NCBI GenBank assembly: GCA_045648505.1
Contig: JAZROD010000027.1
Span: 4,028-68,027, forward strand
From: RGIG8700 sp045648505
GTDB taxonomy: Bacteria; Bacillota; Clostridia; RGIG6154
DNA length: 64,000 nt
Direction: 5' to 3'
In this document: positions 24,669-33,164 of the stretch, piece after piece
How the letters are laid out: every line of letters starts with the position of its first letter
How positions within the stretch are numbered: the stretch's first letter is position 1
The notes under the pieces: generated by a model
Databases searched by the model: none
What the model was told of the DNA's origin: nothing
The model's input: only the letters and a program-made list of their open reading frames with translations
Translations under genes and position numbers: made by a program

Positions 24669-25853
24669 ATGAAAAAAGTTCTTATAGTAGGCGCAGGATT
24701 TTTGCAACAATTTGTAATTAGAAAGGCAAAAGAATTAGGTTATTATACATTGGCTGTAGATGCAGATGAAAATGCTGTGGGCTTTAAGTATGCAGATAAG
24801 CATGCAGTTGTGAACATAGTAGATGAGATGGCATGCTTGGAATTTGCTAAAAAAGAGAAAATTGACGGGGTGCTTACAGCGGCAACAGATTATGGGGTGC
24901 TTACAGCGGCTTATATTGCGGAAAATTTAGGTCTTCCAGGTTTGCGTTACGATGTTGCAAAAACTATAAAGAACAAATACTTAATCAGAAAATGTTTGTA
25001 TGAGAACAGGGTGGATGATACGGAACAAGCCTATGAAATAAGCGAAGATACGGATTTGAGTGAATTAAAGAATAAAATCAACTATCCTGTTATGGTAAAA
25101 CCATGTGATGGTTCTGGAAGTAGAGGAGCTTCTAAAGTAGAAAACAAAGAACAGTTTGAGAAAGCATGTATAGGTGCAATGAAGGCGTCTATAACCAACA
25201 GGGCAGAAATAGAAAGCTTTATAATCGGAAAAGAGTACGGAGCGGAAAGCTTGGTGGTAAATGGTCAAATAAATGTTCTTGCGGTTATGAAAAAGCATAT
25301 GACCAAACATCCTTATTACGCAGAACTTGGTCATACAATTCCTTCAGAATTACCAGAAGAAACAGAAACATATGTAAAAAAATGTGTAAAAAATGCAATA
25401 CGGTCACTAGGCATAAATTTTGGCTCGGTAAATATGGATATGATTATTACTGAAGAAGGTAAAGTGTATATTATAGATATAGGAGCAAGAATGGGAGGAA
25501 ATATGATAGGTCCTTGCATAGTACCATATGGGACAGGTATAGACTATGTAGCGAATATGATAAGAAATGCGGTAGGAGATACTGTTGATTTAACACCGAA
25601 GGAACAAGAAGCAGTTGCTACAAGGTTACTGGCATTTAAAGAAGGAACGATTAAAAAGTTACCGAATATAGAGAAACTTGAAGAAAAATATGGAGTGGAA
25701 ATATATCACCATATGAATATAGGCGATAAGGTTAATGAGTATCATACCAACCTTGATGGGTGTGGATATATTGTTGCAATGGCAAAAAGTGTTGCCGAAG
25801 CAGAAGAAAAAGCAGAGAAAGTTTTAAATTACATAAGAGAGTATATTTTTTAA
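24669..25853 (+). CDS. ATP-grasp ligase (carbamoyl-phosphate-synthase-like)
   Basis: 394 residues: an N-terminal pre-ATP-grasp Rossmann domain (KKVLIVGAGFLQQF), a lid and ATP-binding core (YPVMVKPCDGSGSRGASKV), a metal-binding segment (YIIDIGARMGGNM) and a C-terminal domain. Enzymes of this fold join a carboxylate to an amine or thiol using ATP. In a sugar locus it may attach an amino acid to an amino-sugar; the true substrate is unknown. The start is chosen at 24669 after GAGGAG, 5 bases upstream. It is one of three ATP-grasp proteins in this operon. Confidence 0.85.
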   Translation: MKKVLIVGAGFLQQFVIRKAKELGYYTLAVDADENAVGFKYADKHAVVNIVDEMACLEFAKKEKIDGVLTAATDYGVLTAAYIAENLGLPGLRYDVAKTIKNKYLIRKCLYENRVDDTEQAYEISEDTDLSELKNKINYPVMVKPCDGSGSRGASKVENKEQFEKACIGAMKASITNRAEIESFIIGKEYGAESLVVNGQINVLAVMKKHMTKHPYYAELGHTIPSELPEETETYVKKCVKNAIRSLGINFGSVNMDMIITEEGKVYIIDIGARMGGNMIGPCIVPYGTGIDYVANMIRNAVGDTVDLTPKEQEAVATRLLAFKEGTIKKLPNIEKLEEKYGVEIYHHMNIGDKVNEYHTNLDGCGYIVAMAKSVAEAEEKAEKVLNYIREYIF

Positions 25854-25880
25854 ATTGAACTTATAATTAGGAGAGTGTGA

Positions 25881-26552
25881 ATGTTGAACACAACAAGAGA
25901 AAAAACACCGGCAGAAGAAAGGTATGAAGCCTCAAAATATAACAAAGGTTACAATGGTTTTTATCAGCTGTTTATTAAAAGAATAATTGATATTGTTGCT
26001 TGCTTGGTTGCTATGCCGTTTGTTTTATTAATATTTATTCCTGTGGCGATTGCAATAAAAATAGAAGATGGCGGTCCGATTTTTTATAAGTCAGGCAGAA
26101 TTGGAAAAGGCTTTAAAGAGTTCTATATGTTAAAGTTCAGATCTATGAAAGTAAATGCCCCGGATTTAAGAAATGAAGATGGAAGTACATATAATTCAAA
26201 AACTGACAGCAGAGTTACAAAAATCGGTAAGTTCATCAGAGAAACAAGTATTGATGAATTACCGCAGATATTTAATGTTCTTGTAGGTCATATGAGTATT
26301 ATAGGACCTAGAGCAGGAGATGTTGAATCTAAGGACACTTATGAAGAAGATGAAAAAGAAAAAACATTAGTGCGGCCAGGTATAAGTGGATATACTCAGG
26401 CATATTACAGAAATAATCTTGGTGTAAGAGAAAAGAGACTTTACGATGCATGGTATGCACACAATGTCTCCTTAATGCTGGATATAAAGATATTCTTTAA
26501 AACAATAAAAACGGTGCTTTTGCGTGATGGTATTTATACTAACAAAGAATAA
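25881..26552 (+). CDS. Initiating sugar-phosphate transferase (PglC/WcaJ family)
   Basis: 223 residues. It moves a sugar-1-phosphate from UDP-sugar onto undecaprenyl phosphate, the first membrane step of the polymer. One hydrophobic segment (about residues 33-58) precedes the catalytic block: GGPIFYKSGRIGKGFKEFYMLKFRSM, RVTKIGKFIRETSIDELPQ, and VRPGISGYTQAYYRN. The short form without the extra membrane domain resembles PglC. Together with the FlaA1-type dehydratase, aminotransferase and acetyltransferase it suggests a bacillosamine-like first sugar (inferred). AGGAGAG precedes the ATG. Confidence 0.93.
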   Translation: MLNTTREKTPAEERYEASKYNKGYNGFYQLFIKRIIDIVACLVAMPFVLLIFIPVAIAIKIEDGGPIFYKSGRIGKGFKEFYMLKFRSMKVNAPDLRNEDGSTYNSKTDSRVTKIGKFIRETSIDELPQIFNVLVGHMSIIGPRAGDVESKDTYEEDEKEKTLVRPGISGYTQAYYRNNLGVREKRLYDAWYAHNVSLMLDIKIFFKTIKTVLLRDGIYTNKE

Positions 26553-26582
26553 TATATGGTTCTTACGAAAAGGAGAAAACTA

Positions 26583-27659
26583 ATGATAAGCAAAAAGGTC
26601 AAAGATATATATAATAATTTTTTTGAAGGGCTAGAAACAAGTTGTGCAAATTTTATGTCAAATATAATAGAGTGTAAATATCTTAGAAGATATATTGACA
26701 AAGAAAAATTTTTGACTGAAGAGCAGAAGAAAGAAGTTAAAGCTTATTGGAAAAAGTATAAGAGAATATCAACAAAGTGGTGTCAGTATTATTCTGCTCA
26801 AAATGGGGTATTTGATGCTAGATATATTCCAAATACATTGTATTATACAAAAATTGATCAACACTTTAACAATAGAAAACTAGGATGGGGATTTAATGAC
26901 AAAAATTATTATTCTAAGATTTTTTCAGGCATAAAACAACCAATTGTCATAGCAAGAATGATAAATGGTACACTTCTTGATGATGAATATAATATTATAA
27001 GTGCTAAACAGGCATTAGAATTGATAGAAAAAGAAAAAGAAGTAATTTGCAAACCATCACAGGAAACTGGTAGTGGTCGTGATATCTGTTTTTGGAATAT
27101 AGAAAAAGATGTTGAAGATATAAAGGCGTTTCTAAAAAACAAAAGAGGAGATTATATTATCCAAAAAGTACTACAGCAACACTCTGAACTTAACAGAGTA
27201 CATGAGGGTTCAGTCAATACAATAAGAATTGCATCGTTGCTTTTGGATGGAGAAGTGCATATTTTATCTTCAACATTGCGTATGGGAACTGGAACCAGCC
27301 GTGTTGACAATGTAACCGCGGGAGGAATTAGTTGTGGAATACTTCCAGACGGAACACTGAAAAAATATGCCCATGCTTATTATACAGGAGAGTCTTTTCA
27401 AAAACATCCACAAGGTTTGGTTTTTGAAGGGTTTAAAGTACCAGGATATAATAACGCTATAGAGCTTGTAAAGAAAGCCGCGGTTATAATTCCTCATTTT
27501 AGACTTGTGTCTTGGGATATAGCAATAGACGAAAATGAAGAAGCGGTTTTTATTGAAGCTAATATGCGTAAAGGTGGGATAAATCTTCATCAATTTGATA
27601 ATGGACCGTTGTTTGGCGAGTTAACTGATAAAGTTTTAGAAGAAGTTTTTAGTAAGTAG
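26583..27659 (+). CDS. Sugar-transfer-associated ATP-grasp protein
   Basis: 358 residues of the ATP-grasp group that travels with glycosyltransferases. The ATP-grasp core is seen as EVICKPSQETGSGRDICFW, YIIQKVLQQHSELNRVHEGSVNTIRIASL, DNVTAGGISCGI and a metal-site FIEANMRKGG. The function of the family is not established; the fold suggests addition of an amino acid or similar group to a glycan. The start is taken at 26583 with AAAGGAG 7 bases upstream. Codon use is more AT-rich than in neighbours such as iorA, which fits horizontal exchange of surface loci. Confidence 0.85.
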   Translation: MISKKVKDIYNNFFEGLETSCANFMSNIIECKYLRRYIDKEKFLTEEQKKEVKAYWKKYKRISTKWCQYYSAQNGVFDARYIPNTLYYTKIDQHFNNRKLGWGFNDKNYYSKIFSGIKQPIVIARMINGTLLDDEYNIISAKQALELIEKEKEVICKPSQETGSGRDICFWNIEKDVEDIKAFLKNKRGDYIIQKVLQQHSELNRVHEGSVNTIRIASLLLDGEVHILSSTLRMGTGTSRVDNVTAGGISCGILPDGTLKKYAHAYYTGESFQKHPQGLVFEGFKVPGYNNAIELVKKAAVIIPHFRLVSWDIAIDENEEAVFIEANMRKGGINLHQFDNGPLFGELTDKVLEEVFSK

Positions 27660-27667
27660 GAGAAAAA

Positions 27668-28885
27668 ATGAATTTATTATTACTGTTAACATATTATAAG
27701 CCGGAAGTAACTGCAGCAGCTCATCTTACAAATGATTTAATAGAGGCATATGAGAAGAATGAGTTTAATGTAAAGATATATACTCCATATCCTTCTAGAG
27801 GAATTACTAAGGAAGAAGCTCGCGTGTATTTGGAAAAAGAGCAGACGAGCAAATGTGTTGAAGTGAAAAGATTTAGAATGTTTTCAGAAAACAAAAACGT
27901 ATTGCAAAGAATGATAAGGTATGTTTGTTGCACAATAGTTAAAATGTTTATAGGATTGAAAGAAAGAAACATTGATGTTTATTATGCATCAAGCACACCG
28001 CCTATTAACGGACTTATTATGGCGCTTCTTAAAAAGTTTAAGAAGTATAAGATTGTTTATAATCTTCAGGATATTTTCCCTGATTCTTTAGTACATACAG
28101 GAATGACTAAAAAAGGCTCAATTATCTGGAAAATCGGCAGATGGGTTGAAAATGTTACATATAAGTCAGCTGATAAGATAATTGTTATTTCCGAAGACTT
28201 TAAAAAGAATATTATGGAAAAAGGTGTTCCTGAAGAAAAGATTGAAATCATATATAACTGGGTTGATGAAAATCAGATTGTAAATATTGAAAGAGAAAAT
28301 AATATTCTTTTTGATAAATATAATTTAGACAAAGACAAGTTCTATATCTGCTATAGCGGAAATGTGGGAAAAACACAAAATATGGATATGCTTGTGGAGA
28401 TTGCAAAAGAGCTTGAAGAAAATGAGAATATTCAGTTTGTTGTTATAGGCGACGGTGCATATAAAGCTACCCTTGAAGAACTTATAAAAGAGAAGAATGT
28501 TATTAATATAACTCTTCTTCCGTTTCAGGATTATGCTGACATTTCTCATGTATTCAGCCTTGGAGATGCAGGACTTATTATCTCTAAAAAAGGCGTTGGA
28601 AACAACTCTGTTCCTTCAAAAACATGGAGTATTATGTCTGCAGAAAGACCTGTCCTTGCATCTTTCGATAAGGGCAGTGAGCTCGATAAAATTATCACAG
28701 AAAACAATTTAGGTATCTGTGTTGACGCAGACGATAAAGAAGCCCTTAAAAATGCAATTCTTGAAATGCACGAAAATAAAGACCTTTTGCCTGACGCAGG
28801 CAAAAAAGGAAGAGAATTTATACTCAAAAACCTGTCAAAAGAATACTGCACAGGGAAACATATTGAGTTACTGAGGAGTATATAA
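27668..28885 (+). CDS. Glycosyltransferase family 4 (WbuB-like)
   Basis: 405 residues, GT-B fold. N-terminal acceptor domain (LLLLTYYKPEVTAAAHLTNDL), then a donor domain with YNLQDIFPDS, a VYYASSTPPI segment, FYICYSGNVGKTQNMD and a late GVGNNSVPSKTWSIMSAERPV loop that contacts the nucleotide. It resembles WbuB-type transferases that add N-acetylated amino-sugars in O-antigen synthesis. Donor and linkage cannot be assigned from sequence. The gene begins 8 bases after the previous stop with AGGAG. Confidence 0.9.
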   Translation: MNLLLLLTYYKPEVTAAAHLTNDLIEAYEKNEFNVKIYTPYPSRGITKEEARVYLEKEQTSKCVEVKRFRMFSENKNVLQRMIRYVCCTIVKMFIGLKERNIDVYYASSTPPINGLIMALLKKFKKYKIVYNLQDIFPDSLVHTGMTKKGSIIWKIGRWVENVTYKSADKIIVISEDFKKNIMEKGVPEEKIEIIYNWVDENQIVNIERENNILFDKYNLDKDKFYICYSGNVGKTQNMDMLVEIAKELEENENIQFVVIGDGAYKATLEELIKEKNVINITLLPFQDYADISHVFSLGDAGLIISKKGVGNNSVPSKTWSIMSAERPVLASFDKGSELDKIITENNLGICVDADDKEALKNAILEMHENKDLLPDAGKKGREFILKNLSKEYCTGKHIELLRSI

Positions 28886-28896
28886 AGGAGAGTCGT

Positions 28897-29955
28897 ATGA
28901 AAAAAGTTGTATTGTTAGCACCTACACCACCTCCGGCAAGTGGCATTGCCAGTTGGACCGTAAGAATGTTGAAATGTGGCTTGGGAGATGCGTGGGACAT
29001 TGTTATTGTAGATGAAAAGGTAATAGGAAAAAGAGACGTTTTTGTTAACAACAAAAGAAACTTGATTGAAGAAACCAAAAGAAGTTTTACTATATGGAAA
29101 AACTTAGTCAAAGCTCTTAAAGATCCGGAAACGCAGGTTGTTCAGTCTTGTATCCCTCCTACAACTTTTGCTATTATTCGTGAATATATCTGTATGCTTT
29201 TAACAAAGTTGTACAGAAAAAAATATATCGTGCATTTCAGAAGCACATTGACTAATTTTGTGAAAAAGGGAATAAATACGTTCGTATTTGAACAGATTTC
29301 AAAAGCTGCGGATATGGTTTTTGTTTTGAATGGACCTTCTGCACAGATGGTAGAGAAAGTAGTTGGCAAAAAGTATAAACTCATTCCAAATTTTATAGAA
29401 ATGGATGCAATTGAACAGTCACATGAAATCAATATGGAATTCAAAACGGCTCTTTATGTGGGCGGAGTAACACCACAGAAGGGTTGTGATGTTATTATAG
29501 AAGGTGCAAAGGAATATCCTGATATAACATTCAGACTTGTTGGTGCAGTTTCAGAAGCAATAAAAGAAATGGAAGTACCTTCAAATGTTGTCCTGACAGG
29601 AGAAAAAAACAGTGAAGAAGTGAAGAAAGAAATGGAAAATGCAGATGTATTTTTATTCTTGTCAAGATTTAAAGGAGAAGGCTTTTCAAATGCTTTGGTA
29701 GAAGCCATGGCAAAAGGACTTCCTGCTATTGTTACAGACTGGGCAGCCAATGCGGATATGATTATAGACGCTGAATGTGGATTTGTTATAGATAAGTGTG
29801 ATCCAGTTTTGTTTGTGGATGCTGTAAATAAAATAAGAGACAGCAAGTTAAGAAAAACAATGAGTATGAATTGTATTAAAAGAGCAAGAGAAGAGTATTC
29901 AGAAGAACAGGTGATTAAGCAATATGTTAATGCGTATGAAGAATTGCTCAAGTAA
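28897..29955 (+). CDS. Glycosyltransferase family 4
   Basis: 352 residues, GT-B fold. Features are the N-terminal LAPTPPPASGIASWT loop, the donor-domain start ALYVGGVTPQKGCD and the EX7E-type region LFLSRFKGEGFSNALVEAMAKGLPAIVTD. These are standard retaining GT4 features. It adds one residue of the repeat unit on the cytoplasmic face; donor unknown. AAAGGAGAG lies before the ATG. Confidence 0.9.
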   Translation: MKKVVLLAPTPPPASGIASWTVRMLKCGLGDAWDIVIVDEKVIGKRDVFVNNKRNLIEETKRSFTIWKNLVKALKDPETQVVQSCIPPTTFAIIREYICMLLTKLYRKKYIVHFRSTLTNFVKKGINTFVFEQISKAADMVFVLNGPSAQMVEKVVGKKYKLIPNFIEMDAIEQSHEINMEFKTALYVGGVTPQKGCDVIIEGAKEYPDITFRLVGAVSEAIKEMEVPSNVVLTGEKNSEEVKKEMENADVFLFLSRFKGEGFSNALVEAMAKGLPAIVTDWAANADMIIDAECGFVIDKCDPVLFVDAVNKIRDSKLRKTMSMNCIKRAREEYSEEQVIKQYVNAYEELLK

Positions 29956-29970
29956 GAGGGTGTTATTTTA

Positions 29971-31110
29971 ATGTGTAAAATTGCATATTTGGTAGATTCG
30001 ACAATTCCTTCTCAAAAAGCCAACAGTGTTCATGCTGTAAAAATGAGCAGAGCTTTTTCAAAAATTGCAGATGTAACACTTTTTTGCAGAAAAGCAGCTA
30101 ATGTAGAAGATTTAAAGATTCTAGAGTCATACAATGTTGAAAAGACGTTTGATATCGTAACAATAAAAGAACGAAAGCAAAACAAGATAAACATTATATT
30201 AGATGGATATAAAACGGCATTGAAAGTAAGAAAAACAAAGAAATTTGATTTTATTTACGGCCGTTCGGCACTTTCGGTGTTTTTTTCCAGAAACATTGCA
30301 CCTTTTATGTTCGAAAGCCATGAATGGCCGACAACTACAGTTATGGAAGCAATACAAAAAACAATGTTCAAGAGCAAAAACTTTAGAGGCCTTGTTACAA
30401 TCAGCGGAGAGCTTAAAGAAAAATATCTTGCAGAAATTCCGTTTCTAAAAAGGGAGAATGTATATGTTCTTCATGATGGTGCAGATGTTGCAAGAGATAA
30501 CATAGAAAAAATAGATATTGATAATGCACAAAGTGAAAGTCCTGATGTTGTTATCGGGTATCTTGGACATTTGTATCCAGGCAAATGTATGGAAATAGTA
30601 AGTAAGCTGGCTAAAGTCAGACCGCAATATATCTTCCATATCGCAGGTGGAACAAGCGAACTTGTTGCGCAGTGGAAAGAAAAACTGGCAGTAGAAAATA
30701 TAAAAAATATTGTTTTGTATGGCTTTATAGAAAATAAGGACGCAGATAAATGGTATAAGGCGTTTGATATATTCCTATTACCATTATTAAGTAACATATA
30801 TGTTGGCGGCGGAGCGAAGAAAGATATAGGTAAATGGATATCACCGCTGAAATTATTTGAAGCTATGGCATATGGAAAAACAATTATAGCAAGTGATTTG
30901 CCAACATTGAGAGAAGTTGTTTCCCATGGAGAGGATGGTTTTCTTATTAATCCGGAAGACATTGAAAAGTGGGCGGAAACACTCGATATGCTTGTTGCGA
31001 ATAGTTTGTTGAGAGAAAAAACAGGTGTGAATGCTAAGAAAAAACTTGGATCTACCTACACGTGGGATATCCGTGCAAAAAAAATAATTGATTGCTTTAA
31101 AAAAGCTTAA
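29971..31110 (+). CDS. Glycosyltransferase family 4
   Basis: 379 residues, GT-B fold. The N-terminus (YLVDSTIPSQKANSVHAVKM) resembles GT4 proteins of capsule loci. The donor domain has VIGYLGHLYPGKCMEIV and a C-terminal WISPLKLFEAMAYGKTIIASDLPTLREVV with the expected glutamate. Donor sugar not assignable. The ribosome site is AGAGGG; the next gene begins 12 bases after the stop. Confidence 0.9.
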   Translation: MCKIAYLVDSTIPSQKANSVHAVKMSRAFSKIADVTLFCRKAANVEDLKILESYNVEKTFDIVTIKERKQNKINIILDGYKTALKVRKTKKFDFIYGRSALSVFFSRNIAPFMFESHEWPTTTVMEAIQKTMFKSKNFRGLVTISGELKEKYLAEIPFLKRENVYVLHDGADVARDNIEKIDIDNAQSESPDVVIGYLGHLYPGKCMEIVSKLAKVRPQYIFHIAGGTSELVAQWKEKLAVENIKNIVLYGFIENKDADKWYKAFDIFLLPLLSNIYVGGGAKKDIGKWISPLKLFEAMAYGKTIIASDLPTLREVVSHGEDGFLINPEDIEKWAETLDMLVANSLLREKTGVNAKKKLGSTYTWDIRAKKIIDCFKKA

Positions 31111-31122
31111 TGGAGTTTTTAT

Positions 31123-32325
31123 ATGGGAATACAGAAAGAAAAAACAGGTTCAGTCACTTGGATTGGAATAGTTGCAGCTTTAATATTCGGATGTGGACCA
31201 TTTTTGTATCTGAATATTTTGGGCCGAGGTATTTTCCTATATCTTATGGTGTTATTTATCGGCATTGTATGTATACAGGCGATAATACCTATAACAGGAG
31301 TTCCAAAAATTTCTTTGTCAAGTACTGAAAAAATGTTATTTGTAACTTTTCTTTGGCAGACAGTTACCAGACTTTGGACTCCGGCAGGTCCGCTTGCGGG
31401 ATTTTATGAGCATTTAAAGGTTATTGCGCTTTATTTTTTGCTTGTATTACCCGTATATAAAAAGAATGATAAAAAGTTAATGTATCTGGCGGTAATTCTG
31501 ATTGCGATATACTGTGTTTCATATCTTACAAGTGCAGACGCGTTGTTTAACGATGAAGGAACGGATGGAGATAGAAAAACAATAATGTTTTTTGGTATAA
31601 AACAGGATCCTAACTATTTTTGTTTTATGTTTATTGTCCCATTTGTGTACTGTTTGTCGATGGCGTTGAATAATAAAAAAAATATGTTGTTAAGAGGTGT
31701 GTGTGTAGGAGTACTGATAGCTTTGTTATACGGAGTTTTGTTAACAGGCTCACGTGGAGGGTTATTAGGCATTGCTGCAGCAACGTTTGTTTATATAATT
31801 ACATATCAGAAGAAAAAAGTAAAAGCAATCTTGCTTCTTTTGATAGTTTTTATATTGTTGATATATGCATTTAATAATATTCATCTGTTCTTACCTGAAA
31901 ATCTGGTCGAAAGATTTTCAGTAGAAAATGTTATGGAATCAGGTGGCTCGGGAAGAACAGAAATCTGGACTGATTACCTGACAACCTTGTTCAAAAATCC
32001 GCTGGAGATTATGGTTGGATTTGGGTATGGTGCAGGTTCACACATGATGTATATGGCGGCACACAGTTACTGGATAGATAATTTATTCAATTATGGTGTT
32101 GTGGGACTTATCCTTATTATCTGGTTTTGGGTAGCTATGCTGAAACAAGCGGCAAAAAACAAAAATTGGATTTCTTTCAGCAGTATATGCGGAATATTGA
32201 TGCTTGCAACAACATTATCTGTAGGAACGATTCTTCAATTCTGGCTTGCGGTATCAATAGTGGGAGTAATGAACAAAAGTGAAGAAGAATCTTTGAAAGA
32301 AAGTTATAAACGGGAGTTATTATGA
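31123..32325 (+). CDS. Wzy/O-antigen-ligase-like polymerase
   Basis: A 400-residue integral membrane protein with about ten hydrophobic helices and a larger loop near residues 250-290 containing RFSVENVMESGGSGRTEIW, typical of the Wzy_C/O-antigen ligase group. In a Wzx/Wzy pathway it would polymerise flipped repeat units outside the membrane; a ligase role is the alternative. It overlaps the next gene by ATGA. Confidence 0.88.
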   Translation: MGIQKEKTGSVTWIGIVAALIFGCGPFLYLNILGRGIFLYLMVLFIGIVCIQAIIPITGVPKISLSSTEKMLFVTFLWQTVTRLWTPAGPLAGFYEHLKVIALYFLLVLPVYKKNDKKLMYLAVILIAIYCVSYLTSADALFNDEGTDGDRKTIMFFGIKQDPNYFCFMFIVPFVYCLSMALNNKKNMLLRGVCVGVLIALLYGVLLTGSRGGLLGIAAATFVYIITYQKKKVKAILLLLIVFILLIYAFNNIHLFLPENLVERFSVENVMESGGSGRTEIWTDYLTTLFKNPLEIMVGFGYGAGSHMMYMAAHSYWIDNLFNYGVVGLILIIWFWVAMLKQAAKNKNWISFSSICGILMLATTLSVGTILQFWLAVSIVGVMNKSEEESLKESYKRELL

Positions 32326-33164
32326 AAATAGCGATTTTATATGTTTGCACAGGTAAATATGATGTGTTTTGGGATGAATTTTATTCATCATCTGAAGAGA
32401 ATTTTTATCCCGATGTTGAAAAAACTTATTTTATATTTACCGATTGTAAAAGAATGCTTGAACTTAAAGAAAAAAATGTGCAGGCCTTTTGTCAGGCTCG
32501 TTCAGGATGGCCGTATGATACTTTACTTAGATTTAACTGGTTCTGTACAATACAGGATAAACTTGAAGAATACGATGCCTGTTATTTTATTAATGCAAAT
32601 GGTAAATTCCTCAAAAAAGTTACTCCGGAGCTTATACCGTTTCCATCCGATGAAGAACCTATGATTTTAAGTGTTCATATAAATAATTATGAAGATACAG
32701 AAGGAAAAAAATTTGCACCTGAAAGAAATCCGATGTCCACTGCGTATATTCCTGAAGGAGCATATTGCAGAGCCCATAGTGGTGGTTTCTTTGGAGGAAG
32801 AACAAAAGAATTTCTTGAAATGTGTCGCAAGTTAAGAGACAGAATAGCGAAAGATTTGCAGAACGGAATAATTGCAATCTGGCATGACCAGTCACATCTT
32901 ATTAAATATGCAACAGAAATTCCTCATTATAATGTGGAAAAAGGACTGGTTGCATCAGAAGAGTATGCAGATTTATCTAAATGTCTTATGATTTTCCGAG
33001 ATAAAAGAAACTATGGTGGAAATGTAAATTTAAGACAACTTCCTTTTTCAGAGAGAATAAAGGAGCTTCCTAAAAAAATATATTCCCGAATATTGAAACT
33101 TGCTAAAAAGATTGGAATGGATACGATAATAAGAAGACTGGTTAAGGGGAGAAGGACCAAATAA
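32322..33164 (+). CDS. GT6 family glycosyltransferase (ABO blood-group type)
   Basis: 280 residues with the full GT6 block order: AILYVCTGKYDVFWDEFY, YFIFTD, GWPYDTLLRF, ERNPMSTAYIPEG, SGGFFGG and IAIWHDQSHLIKY. GT6 enzymes transfer Gal or GalNAc alpha-1,3 to an acceptor, which for ABO enzymes is an alpha-1,2-fucosylated galactose. The metal-binding DxD is replaced by NAN (residues 91-93), as in known bacterial GT6 enzymes. The glutamate of the usual WHDES catalytic motif is glutamine here (Gln190), which could lower activity or mean altered chemistry. The next gene carries a GT11 fucosyltransferase, which fits a blood-group-like structure. Overlaps both neighbours (ATGA, TAATG). Confidence 0.9.
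   Translation: MKIAILYVCTGKYDVFWDEFYSSSEENFYPDVEKTYFIFTDCKRMLELKEKNVQAFCQARSGWPYDTLLRFNWFCTIQDKLEEYDACYFINANGKFLKKVTPELIPFPSDEEPMILSVHINNYEDTEGKKFAPERNPMSTAYIPEGAYCRAHSGGFFGGRTKEFLEMCRKLRDRIAKDLQNGIIAIWHDQSHLIKYATEIPHYNVEKGLVASEEYADLSKCLMIFRDKRNYGGNVNLRQLPFSERIKELPKKIYSRILKLAKKIGMDTIIRRLVKGRRTK

Noticed and set aside
29454..29951. 165-codon minus-strand frame antisense to a GT4 gene
   Set aside because: It lies fully inside a well-supported glycosyltransferase and shows a composition typical of antisense of Lys/Glu-rich genes; no ribosome site.
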